The notes under the pieces are model-generated. The model had not been told where the DNA came from, did no database searches, and saw nothing but the letters and a program-made list of their open reading frames with translations. Positions 33,104 through 43,905 of a DNA stretch of 64,000 nucleotides are shown here, piece by piece (the first letter of the stretch is position 1; each line of letters starts with the position of its first letter). The DNA lies in NCBI GenBank assembly GCA_039621445.1, contig CP154957.1, forward strand, positions 22,094,761 to 22,158,760. Direction: 5' to 3'. Made by a program: the position numbers and the translations under genes. The DNA comes from Euglena gracilis (Eukaryota > Euglenida > Euglenophyceae > Euglenales).

Positions 33104-33571
33104 AGCACCCCCTACCGACTTTGTCCTGAGTTGGGAGGGGGGTGTTGGCTTTGTCCTTTGGTCGAAGTCGGCACCTCCCTCTTTGACTTAGGACAAAGTC
33201 GGCATGGGGGGCCACCCCCTCCCCCGCATCATCCACACATGGTTCTCGCATCCCAGTAAGAGCTGAAAATGGTAACATTTTTGAGATAAAATGCAAACAA
33301 TTGGTGGCAATTGCAAGTGCAAAAAGGTTGGTCGTTGGGTGTAGCATGTAACAAAGACAGTGCAAAAACTGCCTTTTTGCAAAAAAAGAAAGAACAGTAG
33401 CGTTTGAAAAATTTGGACAGTGTGCAGACAACTTCAGCACTTTTTGTGGACAAAATGATAGGGGGTTTGTGAGTCCTTCGGGGGCCCCCCTGCTGAACAC
33501 GTTTTCAGGCTGAAATCTGGGCTCAGCCACAATTTGTGTGTAGAAAGGCAGTGTAATCCCGTCACATTCGC
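33104..33571. other. no gene; half of a hairpin from the 63-kb element
   Basis: Bases 33477-33545 (GCTGAACACGTTTTCAGGCTGAAATCTGGG...) equal one arm of the palindrome at 63026-63143. CCGACTTTGTCC / GGACAAAGTCGG inverted pairs lie at 33116-33205. Confidence 0.6.
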
Positions 33572-33579
33572 TATTGCCT

Positions 33580-34762
33580 GAGACATGGCGTAAAGTGGAG
33601 CCCCCACAGTACCCCACAGTACCCCACAGTACCCCACAGTACCCCACACACCCCCCCACACCCCCCCCCCCCCCACACCCCCCCACACACCCCCCCACAC
33701 ATCCCCCCACACACCCCCCCCCACACCCCCCAACCCCACCCCCCCAACCCCCACCACAACCCCCACCCCACACACCCCCCCCCCACCCCCCCACACACCC
33801 CCCCACACACCCCCCCCCACACCCCCCCCCCCCCACCCCCCCCCACCACCCCCCCCCCCACCACCCCCCCCCCCACCCCAACAAACCCCCCCCACACACC
33901 ACCCCCCCTCCCCCCACCCCCCACACACACCCCCCCACACACCCCCCCCCCCCCCCCACCCCCCCCCCCCACCACACCCCCCCCCACACCCCCCCCCCCC
34001 ACACACCCCCCCCACACACACCCCCCACACACCCCACACACTCCCCCCCCCCATCCCCCCCCGCCCCCCCCCCCCCCCCCCCACACCCCCCCCCACACAC
34101 CCGCACACACTACCCTCCCTCATTTATGTTGACTGTGCGCAACTCTTCGCGTGTCATTTTTTTTGACTTACTACTCGGCCTTCGGCCTCGTCGCGCCGCG
34201 GCCTTCGGCGGCGGCCCGGGGGCCCCCCCCCCCCCGACCCCCCCCCCCAGAACCAAAATAACATTATCCCTTGTGTGTGCAAGGCAACGGAAAGAAAATC
34301 CATTTTCCTCAGATTTGGCACCCCCCACACACCCCACTCACACCCCCCCCACACACACCCCCCACACCCCCCCCCACCCCCCCCCCCCCACACCCCCCCA
34401 CACACCCCCCCCCACACATCCCCCCCCCCCCCCCCCCCCCCCACACCCCCCCCCCCCACACCCCCCCCCACACCCCCCCCCACACACCCCCCACACCCCC
34501 CCCCACACACCCCCCCACACACCCCCCCCACACACCCCCCCCCACACCCCCCCCCACCCACACCCCCCCACACACCCCCCCCCACCCCCCCCCACCCCCA
34601 CCCCCACCAACCCCCCCCCACACACCCCCCCCACACACCCCCCACACCCCCCCACACACCCCCCCACACACCCCCCCACACACCCCCCCACACACCCCCC
34701 CACACATACCCCCCACAGTACCCCACACTTAAGTGTGGGGGCTCCACTTTATGCCATATGTG
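33580..34762. mobile_element. hAT-type MITE rich in CCCCCACA repeats, copy 2
   Basis: Same termini as 22585-23747 (GAGACATGGCGTAAAGTGGA; TCCACTTTATGCCATATGTG). It is flanked by the perfect 8-bp duplication TATTGCCT (33572-33579; 34763-34770). It has one internal unique block instead of two. A related empty target (TGTTGCCT, 38269-38276) survives in the duplicate at 38249-38825. ORFs of up to 406 codons here are microsatellite artefacts. Confidence 0.95.
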
Positions 34763-35280
34763 TATTGCCTCTCGCTTTGCATGGTTCACAGTGATCGCAA
34801 AGCTATTTTTTTTTTCAGTTCAATGTGAACACAAAATGTTGCCTTAGGAAGATTTGCTGTCAGAGAAGAAATTTTGGAAGTGAATGTAAAGTGTGGCCAT
34901 ATGTGTGAATGTGTGACATTCCAATGCAAGAAACCGAGGAACAGCTTTGGAGCAGTCGTTGGATGATTCTTTCGCCTCTCACATTTGTGAAATTTTGAGA
35001 GCTGGCTTTGCCCCACCTTTTGGGGGGAAGATGCGAAGTCATTTCCCACCAATTCCATTTGAATTTTTAGCATCAGCTGTGGAATTTTTAGTTCCTTGGT
35101 TCAGATTGTTTCAGACAGGTTTCCCTGCAACATTGTCCATCAGGGCCTAAATTTCATGGGTCAACTATTCATGTCCCTGCGGGCCCTATAGAAGTGTCCT
35201 CCATTCTCCCATTTCCTGCCCGGCGGGGGCCAACAAAAATGTCCGTCCGGGTCCAACAATTGTGTCTATCGGCTGTAATG
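34763..35280. repeat. segmental duplicate A of 38270-38825
   Basis: Collinear with 38270-38825: GAATGTGTG(A/G)CATT, GGAACAGCTT(T/C)GGAG, GCCCCACCTTTTGGG, GGGTTTCCCTGCAA-like text, CGGGGGCCAACAAAAATGTC and GGGTCCAACAATTGTGTCT. Divergence is moderate with small indels. Confidence 0.85.
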
Positions 35281-35344
35281 TGAACGAAGCCAAGGATGCA
35301 AAAAAAAATTCATCTTTTTCCTTTTCATTTCCTCAGCTTTCACA

Positions 35345-35670
35345 TGGCTGCAGAGTACCAACTTGCGTCGAAGGGAAGCCCTCGAAAAAGCATGGGCTTT
35401 TTTAGGCAATTATCACGTCCTATGGTGTCCTTGGGGCCATTCGGACTTTGGTGTGAGCGCTTCATTTTTGACGGCAACCATGATTTCCTCTTTATTCTCA
35501 GCCCAGACGTCCGTCTTCGCATACGCGTGGACAAAGTTCGTCGAAAGTACACAGTAAATGAAACAGAGCTTGCTACCAACCTAAACCAACACAAGATTCG
35601 CCCGGAGGTGTGTCCTGAGCTTCGTCATACAGGTGGAGGGGTGTCCAATGACTTGCCAACCCCCCTTTGA
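35345..35670 (+). CDS. candidate coding fragment, unknown function
   Basis: Not recognised. The plus frame runs from HMAAEYQLASKGSPRKSMGF through FDGNHDFLFILSPDVRLRIR and VDKVRRKYTVNETELATNLN to stop. The composition is protein-like, and TCCTCAG just upstream could be an acceptor. Other frames are also open for part of this span, so the call is tentative. Confidence 0.25.
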
Positions 35671-35859
35671 ATGGAAATTTGCATGTGATTTATTTTTGAT
35701 GTTTTCTTTTGAACTGTTTACCGAGTTCTCTTCTGTTTGCTAACGGAGTGATCCAGTACTATATTGGGACAATTAGGTTTGTGCCGTAACCTACGGACAT
35801 AAGTTTCAGCCCAAAACTTTCGAAACTTTCAGTGAAACTTAAAAAAATAAATTTCATGT

Positions 35860-36450
35860 GTGAAATTTCTGATGCCTTTCTGATGCCTTTCTGCCTTTCT
35901 GGTTTCTTGTTAGGGTGGTGACATTCGTGAAAAGTGTTCGGAAAGAAAAATAAAATATGTGAAACGTTTCCTTTCAATTTTCCTTTCATGAAAAATGAAA
36001 AATTGCGAAACAGTGGACAAATCCGAACTGCTGCATCACCCTGGATTGGTGTGCCACTGCGTAATTTTGAGAGGCAAATTCCTAATTTAGTGTGCCAATT
36101 CCTAATTTTGAGGACCAATTTCTGATTTCATGTATAAATTCCTAATTTTGACCCAAATGCCTAATTTCGGGTGTAAAAGTACTGAAATTTGACTGGCAAT
36201 CCCTAATTTGGTGTGCCAATGCCTAATTGTGCCTGCCAAATTCCTAATTGATAAAAAGGTTCTTAAATTTTAGCAGCAAATGCCTAATTTTGGGTGGGAA
36301 TGTCCAAATTTGTTGGCAAATGCCTAATTCTGGGTGTAACAGGGTCATGTTCTTGAGCTAATTTTGAGTTACAAATGCCTAATTTGGTGTGCCAGTCCCA
36401 AATTTTGAGAGGCAGATTCCCAATTTAGTGGGCAATTCCTGATTTCGAGG
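35860..36450. repeat. degenerate tandem repeat of TGCCTAATTT units
   Basis: From about 36060 imperfect units of 25-40 nt containing AATTCCTAATTT or AATGCCTAATTT with TGTGCC or TGTAA spacers repeat more than ten times. GAATTTATCACACATTTTTGGCAAT at its right edge recurs at 63690-63720. Confidence 0.75.
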
Positions 36451-36479
36451 AGCAGGAATTTATCACACATTTTTGGCAA

Positions 36480-37700
36480 TACCCCCCCCCCCCCCCCGTC
36501 TCGCCGACTAGTTACCGGCCAGGCCTAGTCGGCTGACCAATTGGGTAGTTGGCCGACTACCCCCCCCCCCCCCAGTTTACCGCCATGCGCCGATCCGGCG
36601 AACTTCTGAATTGGCTCGGGTCATTTTCCTGTGAGTCACATGGCTGGCCGACGGTGTGCTCCCCCTTAAATTTCATAAGTTTCATAAATTTCTGAAAGTT
36701 ACTGAAAGTTACCGAAACTTTCAACACCGAAATTTTAAATTCATAAATTTCAGTAATGGCACAATCCTAGGGACAATCTTTATGGAAAATGTTGCCCCCC
36801 AGTTGGACCCCCTCAACACGTCACGTCCTCCAAGAAAGTCTCATCTCTTGTGCTCTTTTTTTTTTTTGGAAAGAAGTGTTCTCCCAAAAACCTCAATTCC
36901 CCCCCAAAATTTGCTACCACACCCCCCCCCCCCGAGCTATTCCCATCAAGGTTGACGGCTTGTTTTTTTTGAAACAAAAAAGCATGTTTTTTTCTTCTTC
37001 AAAAAACATGTTTTTTTATAAAAAAACAAAAACATCATGGAGGGTTTGCGGGGAAATTTTTTGAAATGCTTTTTTTTAAAAAAGAATTTTTTATCTCTTT
37101 TTTTTCATTTTTTTCAATCTCTGCAGCATTCATTTTTTTGTTTTTTTTTTTGGATGTTGAAAGCATGATTTTTTGCACTAGAAAACACAGATTTGGAAAT
37201 ACCTTCACATATGTGCAGACATAAAACCATGACCAAAAAAATGACTTTAGAGGGGGTGTTCCCCTGTGACAACCCCCCCCCCCCGTGACCCGACCTACAG
37301 CTAGCGGACACCCGAGTTGGGAATTTCGGACAAAATGAAGATCCCTTTTGGACAAGTTTTGTTGTCCCTCGCGGACACCTCCCCAAGAACCCCCGTGGAC
37401 ACCATTATTGGTCCCCAATGGACAAGAGGTTTAGGCCCCCATGGACATTTTCGTTGAGCCCGCGTGGACACTCTGTGTGGGACTCGTGATTTTTTTTCAC
37501 CCTTTCCGTTCTTACAGTTTTTGTTTGGGTTGTGCTGACAATGTCACTGCGTCGACTGGAAAGACATTTTTTGTTCTAAGGCATTTTCCTTTGAAACGAG
37601 TACCCCCGCTGCCCCCTTATTGGCCAATTGGGCTCATGCCAATTGGGGGGGGGAGGGACAAATAGGGGGGGTCACGTCATTTAAGAATGGTCAAATCAAT
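36480..37700. other. no gene seen; poly-C runs and T-run fold-backs
   Basis: C runs of 14-16 lie at 36480-36500 and 36560-36575. Bases 36955-37060 (AAAAAAGCATGTTTTTTTC, AAAAACATGTTTTTTTATAA, GGAGGGTTTGCGGGG) resemble the interior of the CATAGCTGGC MITEs. A GGACA(C/A)-spaced series (CGCGGACACCTC, CGTGGACACC) lies at 37310-37470. Confidence 0.4.
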
Positions 37701-37764
37701 TTAATTTTGATACAAATGAACCAGAAAGCGTTTTTTCACTGAGGTGAGTGGAAAAAAAAACAGG

Positions 37765-37958
37765 GAGGACATCCTGATTTTGAAGAATTTGAAACCCACA
37801 CTGAGAAGGTGCCCGTTGTGGACATGCTGGGTCCATACTATTGTGATATGCGTGAGTGGATGGAGAAGGCCGGGAGGAGCAGGCCAGACCTTTACCAAAT
37901 GCTTTTTCCCCCCCACACTGCAGCAGTTTTCGGATTCGCACAACAGAAAGGTCTGAAA
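37765..37958 (+). CDS. orphan exon-like fragment, unknown function
   Basis: Not recognised. The plus frame lacking an ATG reads HPDFEEFETHTEKVPVVDML, then YYCDMREWMEKAGRSRPDLY and LFPPTLQQFSDSHNRKV-stop. Purine-first codons and mixed charged/aromatic composition support coding. A second open piece at about 38055-38165 (KHLCKDGDIRKSGESVLDVG) may belong to it in another frame. It lies next to segmental duplicate B and is probably part of a decayed gene or element. Confidence 0.35.
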
Positions 37959-38248
37959 CAAGCCCTTTGAGTGAACGATATTGGACATTCACCAACCTGA
38001 TTGGTCTGTAATTCCTAAAAGTGCATCATATCATTCAGCCTGTGTCCCAGCTCACCTGGTGATGGACCAAACAGCTTTTTTTTTGAGAAACATTTGTGCA
38101 AAGATGGTGACATTCGTAAAAGTGGAGAGAGTGTTTTGGATGTTGGTCGGCAAAGAGACCACCTGTTCTGTTAAATGACCCATAAAAAGCTGTACATTGT
38201 ATTTTCACATGATCTAAATTAAGGTGAGTTTAGTGCTTTTGAAAAGCT

Positions 38249-38825
38249 GTGTACCCCGTCACAGCCGCTGTTGCCTCTTGCTTTGCATGATACGCAGTAG
38301 ACACGAAACTGTTTAAGCTTGAAGGTTATTTTTTTTGCATATTTGTTCAAACATGGACATAAACCTCAGTTGCAATGTTTAGGGAATTTTCATTGCTACC
38401 AAGAAAGGTTGCTTCAGAAAGTTTGGTCATCAATGTGAATGTGTGGCATTGTAATGAGAGACAGTGTGGAACAGCTTCGGAGAAGTTACTGGATGATCCC
38501 TCTGCCTTCCACGTTTGTGACACTTTGGGAGTTGTAGCTTAGCCCCACCTTTTGGGTGGAAGATGATCAATACGCAGACTCTCAGAGACATTCCACCTAA
38601 TTTCATTTGAATCGCAGCGTCTGTCGTGGAATTTTCAGTTCCAGGTTTCAGACGGGTTTCCCTGCAAAAAGTGTCCATCGGGGCCTAAACTTCATGGGCC
38701 GGGGGGTTTTCTATTTGTGTCCCCGGGGGCTCTACAGAAAAGTCCCCCAGTCTCCCATTTCCTGCCCAGCGGGGGCCAACAAAAATGTCCAGCGGGGTCC
38801 AACAATTGTGTCTGCCGGCTGTAAG
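38249..38825. repeat. segmental duplicate B, with the empty site of the 33580 MITE
   Basis: The left edge TACCCCGTCACAGCCGCTGT-TGCCTC aligns with 33555-33579 joined directly to 34771. TGTTGCCT (38269-38276) occurs once here but flanks the MITE twice at the other locus. The rest is collinear with 34771-35280. Confidence 0.85.
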
Positions 38826-38829
38826 ACCC

Positions 38830-39634
38830 TTTTCGGCCAATTTTTTTTCTGATAAAAAATTGGCCGGTGATGCCTAATTCGCCAAAATATTCAGGTAGAT
38901 TCCTCATTTCGTGTCAAAATTCTATTTTTAGGTTTGGGGATAAAAAATTCGTTTTCGGTTATTCCTAATTTGGCCATTTTCGGTGACCCATGACCCCCCC
39001 TCATGACCCCCCCGGGGTTTATTCCCATACTTCAACCTCGGACAGCCCAAAGGGGTCTTTTTTTGTCAATTTTTTTGGATGTTCGCAAAAAAAAAGCGTT
39101 CAATTTTAATCACATTTCCAAAAAAATTCTTGAAAATGTCCAAAAAAGGTTGATTTTGAACATTTTTTTGGGACGTTCTTCATAAAAAAAAGTGCCATCG
39201 TTGTCCCCCCTATGGGAATCACGGTTGACGTTTTTTTTTTTTTTTGAAAAACATGTTTTTTTTGAAAAAGCAAAAAAATGACCTTTTTTCTTGTGAAATG
39301 GTCATTTTTTGAGGAAAAAGTTTTGGGGGTGGTTTGGGTCACGGGGGCCCCAAATAATACCCCCCCCCCCCGGGGTATTATTTTTTCGCCCGAAGTCCCG
39401 GCCCGAGGGGGGGTATTATTTGGGGGAGGGTATTATTTTTCGAATTTTTTCGAAAATTTTCGAAATTTTTCGAACTCGTGCAGGAGCCAAAATAGCGCCA
39501 AAACCCCCTTTGGGGTCATTTTTTGGACTTTCTTTTGCAATTTACCATTTTTTAGAGGTCAGATGATCCAGAAAAATATTTTTTTTCGTAATTTGTTGGC
39601 AGAAACTGTTATTTTTACCTACATTTTCAGGTTA
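38830..39634. other. no gene seen; CCTAATT units and poly-G MITE-like block
   Basis: TGCCTAATT/TTCCTCATTTCG units at 38865-38980. T-run fold-back text with AAAACATGTTTTTTTTG at 39235-39270. A C run/GGGGTATTATTT pair at 39355-39440, followed by GGAGCCAAAATAGCGCCAAA, shared with 21770. Confidence 0.45.
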
Positions 39635-39789
39635 GTAACCGTGAATAGAGGCCCGGCGCCTGCCCTGTTTTTCGTGGGTGTGAACACGGAAAACAGGGCA
39701 TATTTTCAATTCACGAAAATATGCCCTGTTTTTCGTGAATAGGTATTCACGAAAAACAGGGCATATTTTCGTGAATACAAATTTTACTG

Positions 39790-40425
39790 AAATGAACCCC
39801 AAAAACCTGTCAATCCCATCAATCGAAAGCTCTTCTCAAGGGCTTTTGACAGATGGCCACGGGATTCAGCAATAATGCACACAGCGCTTATTTTCAGCGA
39901 TTGTGTATTCCAAAATTCGACATCCTAATTTCTGAAATCCCACACCTCAGGTGCCATACGGCATATCAATCGAAAGCTCTCGCCATGAGCTTTCATTTGG
40001 TACCCTCAGAACTCAGCCACACTGCACAGCGCCCTAAAAATTGCCGATCGCATGTTCCGACCCTTTTCGCAAATTCCAAAACCCACCGTTCACCTGCCAT
40101 GTTGCCCCTTGATCGATGGCCCTTTTCGAGGGCTTTCAGCAGATGGCCTTAGATTTCAGCCGTGCTGCATGGTACTCTATTTCAGAAATTCCCCAAATTT
40201 GACCAAATGGAAAGTGTTGCACAAAATACCCCAATATCTGGCCAAATACCCCCCCCCCCCAAAAAAACTGCTCAGATATGATTGCCGTCTAAAAACCATT
40301 TTGGACACTTTTTGGCACTTTTCATTTTGGGTCCCCTGGACGCCGTCTTCCCGCCCGAACCAACCAGACAAGTGTTGGACGCCGGTTCAGGCGTGAAGCC
40401 AGAGCCCCAATACACGGTTTGGGGG
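39790..40425. repeat. nested composite repeat inside element A
   Basis: Bases 39800-40060 are the reverse complement of 58720-58945 (TCAATCGAAAGCTCTTCTCA, CAGCGCTTATTTTCAGCGAT). Bases 40218-40425 match 20385-20605. Its right boundary with the MAK gene falls near 40425. Confidence 0.7.
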
Positions 40426-40470
40426 TTGTGGCAACATTCGGTCCATGGTGTTTGCGGCTTTCTTCGCCAT
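40420..40470 (-). pseudogene. MAK-family gene, copy 3 (17 codons left)
   Basis: From ATG 40470 the minus strand reads MAKKAANTMDRMLPQPP, the same as copy 2 except R in place of its internal stop. Upstream bases (to about 40600) also align with 32215-32327, including GGCCAAGCATTGTGGGGGC on this strand. After PQPP the sequence switches to the nested repeat, so the gene is truncated. Confidence 0.65.
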
Positions 40471-40937
40471 TTTTGCAAGAACAGACCGAGGAACAACACA
40501 AACAATGTGGATAAAATACCGACCCTCTGTTATCCGTTAGGCTCTAAAGCGAATATCGGCGTCAGGCCAAGCATTGTGGGGGCGTTTGGGGGGGACCGGG
40601 CGCCTTCGGCGCCCCGCCCCCCCCCCCAAAGTGCCCCCCAATTACTTGGCCCAACGCCCATTCCTCGTTTTCCAGGACCAGCGGTGCTATGTGGGTATGA
40701 TTCGGGTCATTTGGACACCATTTCGACAGACCTGTTTCTATTCACAAAAAACAGGGCATATTTTCAATTCACGAAAATATGCCCTGTTTTCGTGAATAGG
40801 TATTCACGAAAAACAGGGCATATTTTCGTGAATAGGGTTTTTGGGTAAAAAATGACAAAAAAATGCCCGAAAACATGGCGTGAAGCACACCAACGAAAAA
40901 CAGGGCAGGCGCCGGGCCTTTCTATTCACGGTTACAG

Positions 40938-41045
40938 AAAAATCGTGGGCTATAACCCGTATTCAGGCCGTATAACGGGTCAAGGGCGCCGCGGCGCCCT
41001 TGACCCGTTATACGGCCTGAATACGGGTTATGCCCACAATTTTTA
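40938..41045. repeat. hairpin at the 5' end of element A
   Basis: The palindrome's left arm runs GTGGGCTATAACCCGTATTC...GGGTCAAGGGCGCC, its centre is GCG, and the right arm mirrors it to GCCCACAATTTTT. Homologous to 31869-31976. TTTTTCTGTAACCG links hairpin and terminal repeat in both elements. Confidence 0.95.
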
Positions 41046-41054
41046 TATAAAATC

Positions 41055-41165
41055 CGGGCCTTCGGTCCGAAACCGGGGGGGGGGGGGGTATTATTTCGGC
41101 GGCTGAAGTCGGACCCGAGGGGGGATTATTTGGGGGATTAGGATTAGGATTAGAAGCACCCCACT
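41055..41165. repeat. poly-G MITE fragment with GGTATTATTT
   Basis: GGCCTTCGGTCCGAAACCGG, a G run and GTATTATTT resemble 21925-22035. Ends in GATTAGGATTAGGATTAG, a three-unit repeat too short to call telomeric. Confidence 0.5.
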
Positions 41166-41289
41166 TCACTGCAATGCCCAAGGTCGACAGGGCCCCTATG
41201 GCCGTGCCTCCAAGGGCCTAGCGGGGCCCGGATGCCGCTCCGTGAGGAGCGTGGTGTTGTAGGTGGATCTGCGGGCGGGGTGGCGGGAG

Positions 41290-41500
41290 TTGTCCGGCAC
41301 TGGATGCCAGGGGTGGATGAGGGCGTGCCCGCTGGGGGGCAGAGGCCGGGATGATGTGATGGAGGGATGAGGGCGTGCCCGCTGGGAGGGATGAGGGCGT
41401 GCCCGCTGGGAGGGATGAGGGCGTGCCCGCTGGGGGGCAGGGGCCGGGATGATATGATGGAGGGATGAGGGTGTGCCCGCTGGGGGGCAGAGGCTGTGTT
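41290..41500. repeat. GGGATGAGGGCGTGCCCGCT minisatellite
   Basis: Five copies of GATGAGGG(C/T)GTGCCCGCTGGG, some extended by GGGCAG(A/G)GGCCGGGATGAT. The Arg/Pro/His-rich frame is a repeat artefact. Confidence 0.9.
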
Positions 41501-41639
41501 GTGTGATGGGTTGTGTGGTGGGGGGGGTCAAGTGCTCAGCTGAAAAAGGTGGGGGGAACACCTCATCCCAGGTTTGCCCGGTTAGCCATGCTTAGGGCAT
41601 GTTGCCACCTCTCCACCGAAATCGGTGAGGCTGGGCACC

Positions 41640-41835
41640 GCTGGGGTTCCGGTGGAGAGGGTATTATTTGGGGGGGGTATTATTTGGGGGGGTATTATTT
41701 GGGGGGAGGGTTCAGCTCGGGAGGGACCTAACCCCCCCCCAAATAACCCCCCCCAAATAACACCCCCCCCCCCGGGCCCCAGTTCGGGTGCCCAAATAAC
41801 ACACGGGGGGGGGGTGTTATTTGGGGGAGGTTTAG
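41640..41835. mobile_element. poly-G/C MITE-like block with ATTATTTGGGG and CAAATAAC units
   Basis: Three G-run/TATTATTTGG units, then CCAAATAAC units, a CCCCAGTTCGGGTGCCCAAA motif and the mirrored GTGTTATTTGGGG. The inner part equals 6240-6320. Confidence 0.6.
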
Positions 41836-41839
41836 GTGC

Positions 41840-42620
41840 CCCCCGAGCTGGTGTTTACACCCAGTCTGGAAGAGGCACAGAACCATGCGAAACGCTTCCA
41901 AAATGCGCAGATGCACATTCAGGGATGTTGTTTTTTTTTGCTTAATCGCCAAAAAAACATATGCCCAAAAAACACAAACAAAAAACGTGTCGAAAAAGTG
42001 TTTTTTTGTACCACCGCCCCTCCCAAGGCAAAACAATAAGGGTGCAACAGAGTCCCAAGTCTGTGGAATGCACACCTGCACATTTTGGAAACTCAAGAGA
42101 AAAAGCTTTCGACTTTCTATGAATGTTTGGAATTGCCAGGATATTATCCTATGCGGCAAATTTTAAAAACTTTCGAAACGGCCTTGTCGTGGAAACCAAT
42201 TGCCATGCCCCCCGAGCTATTCCTGTCCCTTTGCAGCCCAATGGGAACAGTAGGGGGGGGGTTTACTACAATCACAGGGGAAAAATGCACGTTGAAAAAC
42301 TGGTTGTCATCCTTGTGCGCATTTTCCCTAAAATTGCAAGAATTTTGTGAGTCACGAGAAAGTATATCCCTGGCTGTCTAAGTTTTTTTCAATTTTTTTT
42401 GCAAAAATGCAAAATATTGGCAAAGTGTGTGCAGAGTTGCGGTGACCAGCTGTAAAACCCTTTGCCAAAAAGATGCCAGAAATTCTGTCAAAGCGCTTCA
42501 CACATTCTGTTGTTATTTTGTGAGAGTTTGTCAAGCCCTTCCAAGGATGGAGGGTGCCAGCTGTGAAAAGTTATTTGCTCCTTCACCTTGTTTTATGAAA
42601 AACGGGGAAAATAGTCGTCG
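41840..42620. other. no supported gene
   Basis: Several overlapping frames are open on plus (for example around CLELPGYYPMRQILKTFETA at 42120-42180), but splice structure and conserved motifs are lacking. GCCCCCCGAGCT(A/G)TTCCTGT-like text appears at 41838 and 42207. Confidence 0.3.
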
Positions 42621-42869
42621 AAATTGATGGTTTTCAGATATTTCCTCCTCAAATCATTTTTGGAAAATCATGAAATTTTTTTTTCTGGTAAACATGCAAA
42701 ACTATGTGAAAAAATATTTCTTTGGAGCTGTCCAGGGTTGGGGTATGGGAATAGCTTCGAGGAGGGGACCTCTGCAACGTTGCCCGTTGGGCTGGAAAGG
42801 GTCCTGGCGATGAGAATAGCTTGGGGTGGGGCACACCCTCCTGCCCTCCCGCCAATGCACCCACCAACC

Positions 42870-42927
42870 CACCCACCCACACATACACACACAATACACA
42901 CACACACACACAGACGTGCGTGCACAT

Positions 42928-42980
<53 letters not shown>
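42870..42980. repeat. (CA)n microsatellite
   Basis: ACACAC tracts interrupted by GACGTGCGTG; the longest pure block is at 42929-42979. Confidence 0.95.
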
Positions 42981-43048
42981 ACACAACGTTGTCAAAGTGA
43001 CCCCTCATGGACCCCCCCCCCCAGTGAGTCTTCCACTTTCCCAAATCT

Positions 43049-43384
43049 TTACCTTGCATGAGTGGTTTGTTTCTTGCCCCCCTCCTTCAGGGAAATCTGT
43101 CGGAATTCCACAACATCACCCTCTCGGACGTTGAGCGCCGAAATAAACACATTCCTCTCTTTGCAACGGAATATGCATTCATGTATCCACTCTCCGATTT
43201 GAGCAGCGCCACTGATGAGCAGCTGGAGTCTTGCTTCGGCGCGATGAAAGGTGTCCTCCGGTGTCAGGCAATCAACCCACAAAAATTCTCCTCCAGAATA
43301 ACCCACTCAAACAGCCTAGCAGAAAAAAATTGTCCCAAATTGACATTGAACATGCAATTTTTGGCACTCTTTGGTAAAGTTTGA
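43049..43384. CDS. candidate exon, strand unresolved, unknown function
   Basis: Both strands read protein-like here. On plus, a textbook acceptor (CCCCCCTCCTTCAG, ending 43090) precedes GNLSEFHNITLSDVERRNKH and ATDEQLESCFGAMK, with a possible GTGTCC donor. On minus, EDTFHRAEARLQLLISGAAQ and ALNVREGDVVEFRQISL end at a strong AAG/GTAAAG donor (43049 region), and purine-first codons are slightly more frequent. I do not recognise either product. Confidence 0.35.
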
Positions 43385-43439
43385 CAAACTTGCAACGTCA
43401 ATTGTTTTAAAGTTTTTTGGGGGTTTGGTGTCCAGGGGG

Positions 43440-43905
43440 GGTGTGGACGGTCTGGGGAGGATGTCCGACCAGGGAATTTCTTAAGGACCCCCCGGGGGGG
43501 GTCCAGCCTCCGGCTGGCAAAAAGGCTGCTGGCTGGATTTGAGCTGCTGGCTGGACCCCCCCCCCCGGGGGGGGAGGGTCCGGGGCTGGAGGGGGCTGGG
43601 CTGGGCTGGGTCGATGAAAAACAAAATTTTCTAACACATTTTTGCCATTTTCGACATTTTGGTGGATGGAGCTAGATCAAGGCTGGGGGCTGTGATGGAG
43701 GAAGTGGTGAGGGGAAAAAATGCAGGGATAGGTGAGCTGGGCAGCCCAGTTGGCTGGCCAGCCTGCGGCCGGCTGGCCCGGCCTCCGGCCGGGCTGGACC
43801 CGACTTTATTTCAGTCGACCCCCGGGGGGGGGGGCTCCCAGCCCGAATTTGGGCTGCTGGCTGGATTTGAGCTGCTGGCTGGCCATGGTGGTGGTGAATG
43901 ACGAC
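43440..43905. repeat. CTGGCTGGA-rich repeat, copy 2
   Basis: Collinear with 12570-13000; see that entry. Confidence 0.8.

Larger units (their letters stand above)
39635..40935 (-). mobile_element. hairpin-capped element A (MAK family), with a nested repeat
   Basis: Inverted termini GTAACCGTGAATAGAGGCCC-GGCGCCTGCCCTG (39635) and its complement ending CGGTTAC (40935). A palindrome of GCCCTGTTTTTCGTGAAT units sits inside each end (39695-39780 and 40762-40838). TGTGCTTCACGCCATG-type text is shared with element B's left end. The gene start (40470, minus) and the outer hairpin (40938-41045) lie on the same side, so A is B in reverse. The middle is replaced by a repeat at 39790-40425. Confidence 0.8.

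Noticed and set aside
33069-34847. ORFs of up to 406 codons on both strands
   Set aside because: Same microsatellite MITE (33580-34762); no stop codons can occur in the repeat, so length means nothing.
41135-41155. Telomere-like GATTAGGATTAGGATTAG
   Set aside because: Only three units, interstitial, and no other telomeric sequence; could be chance.
42649-43061. Cys/Val and His/Thr repeat ORFs
   Set aside because: Products of the (CA)n microsatellite.
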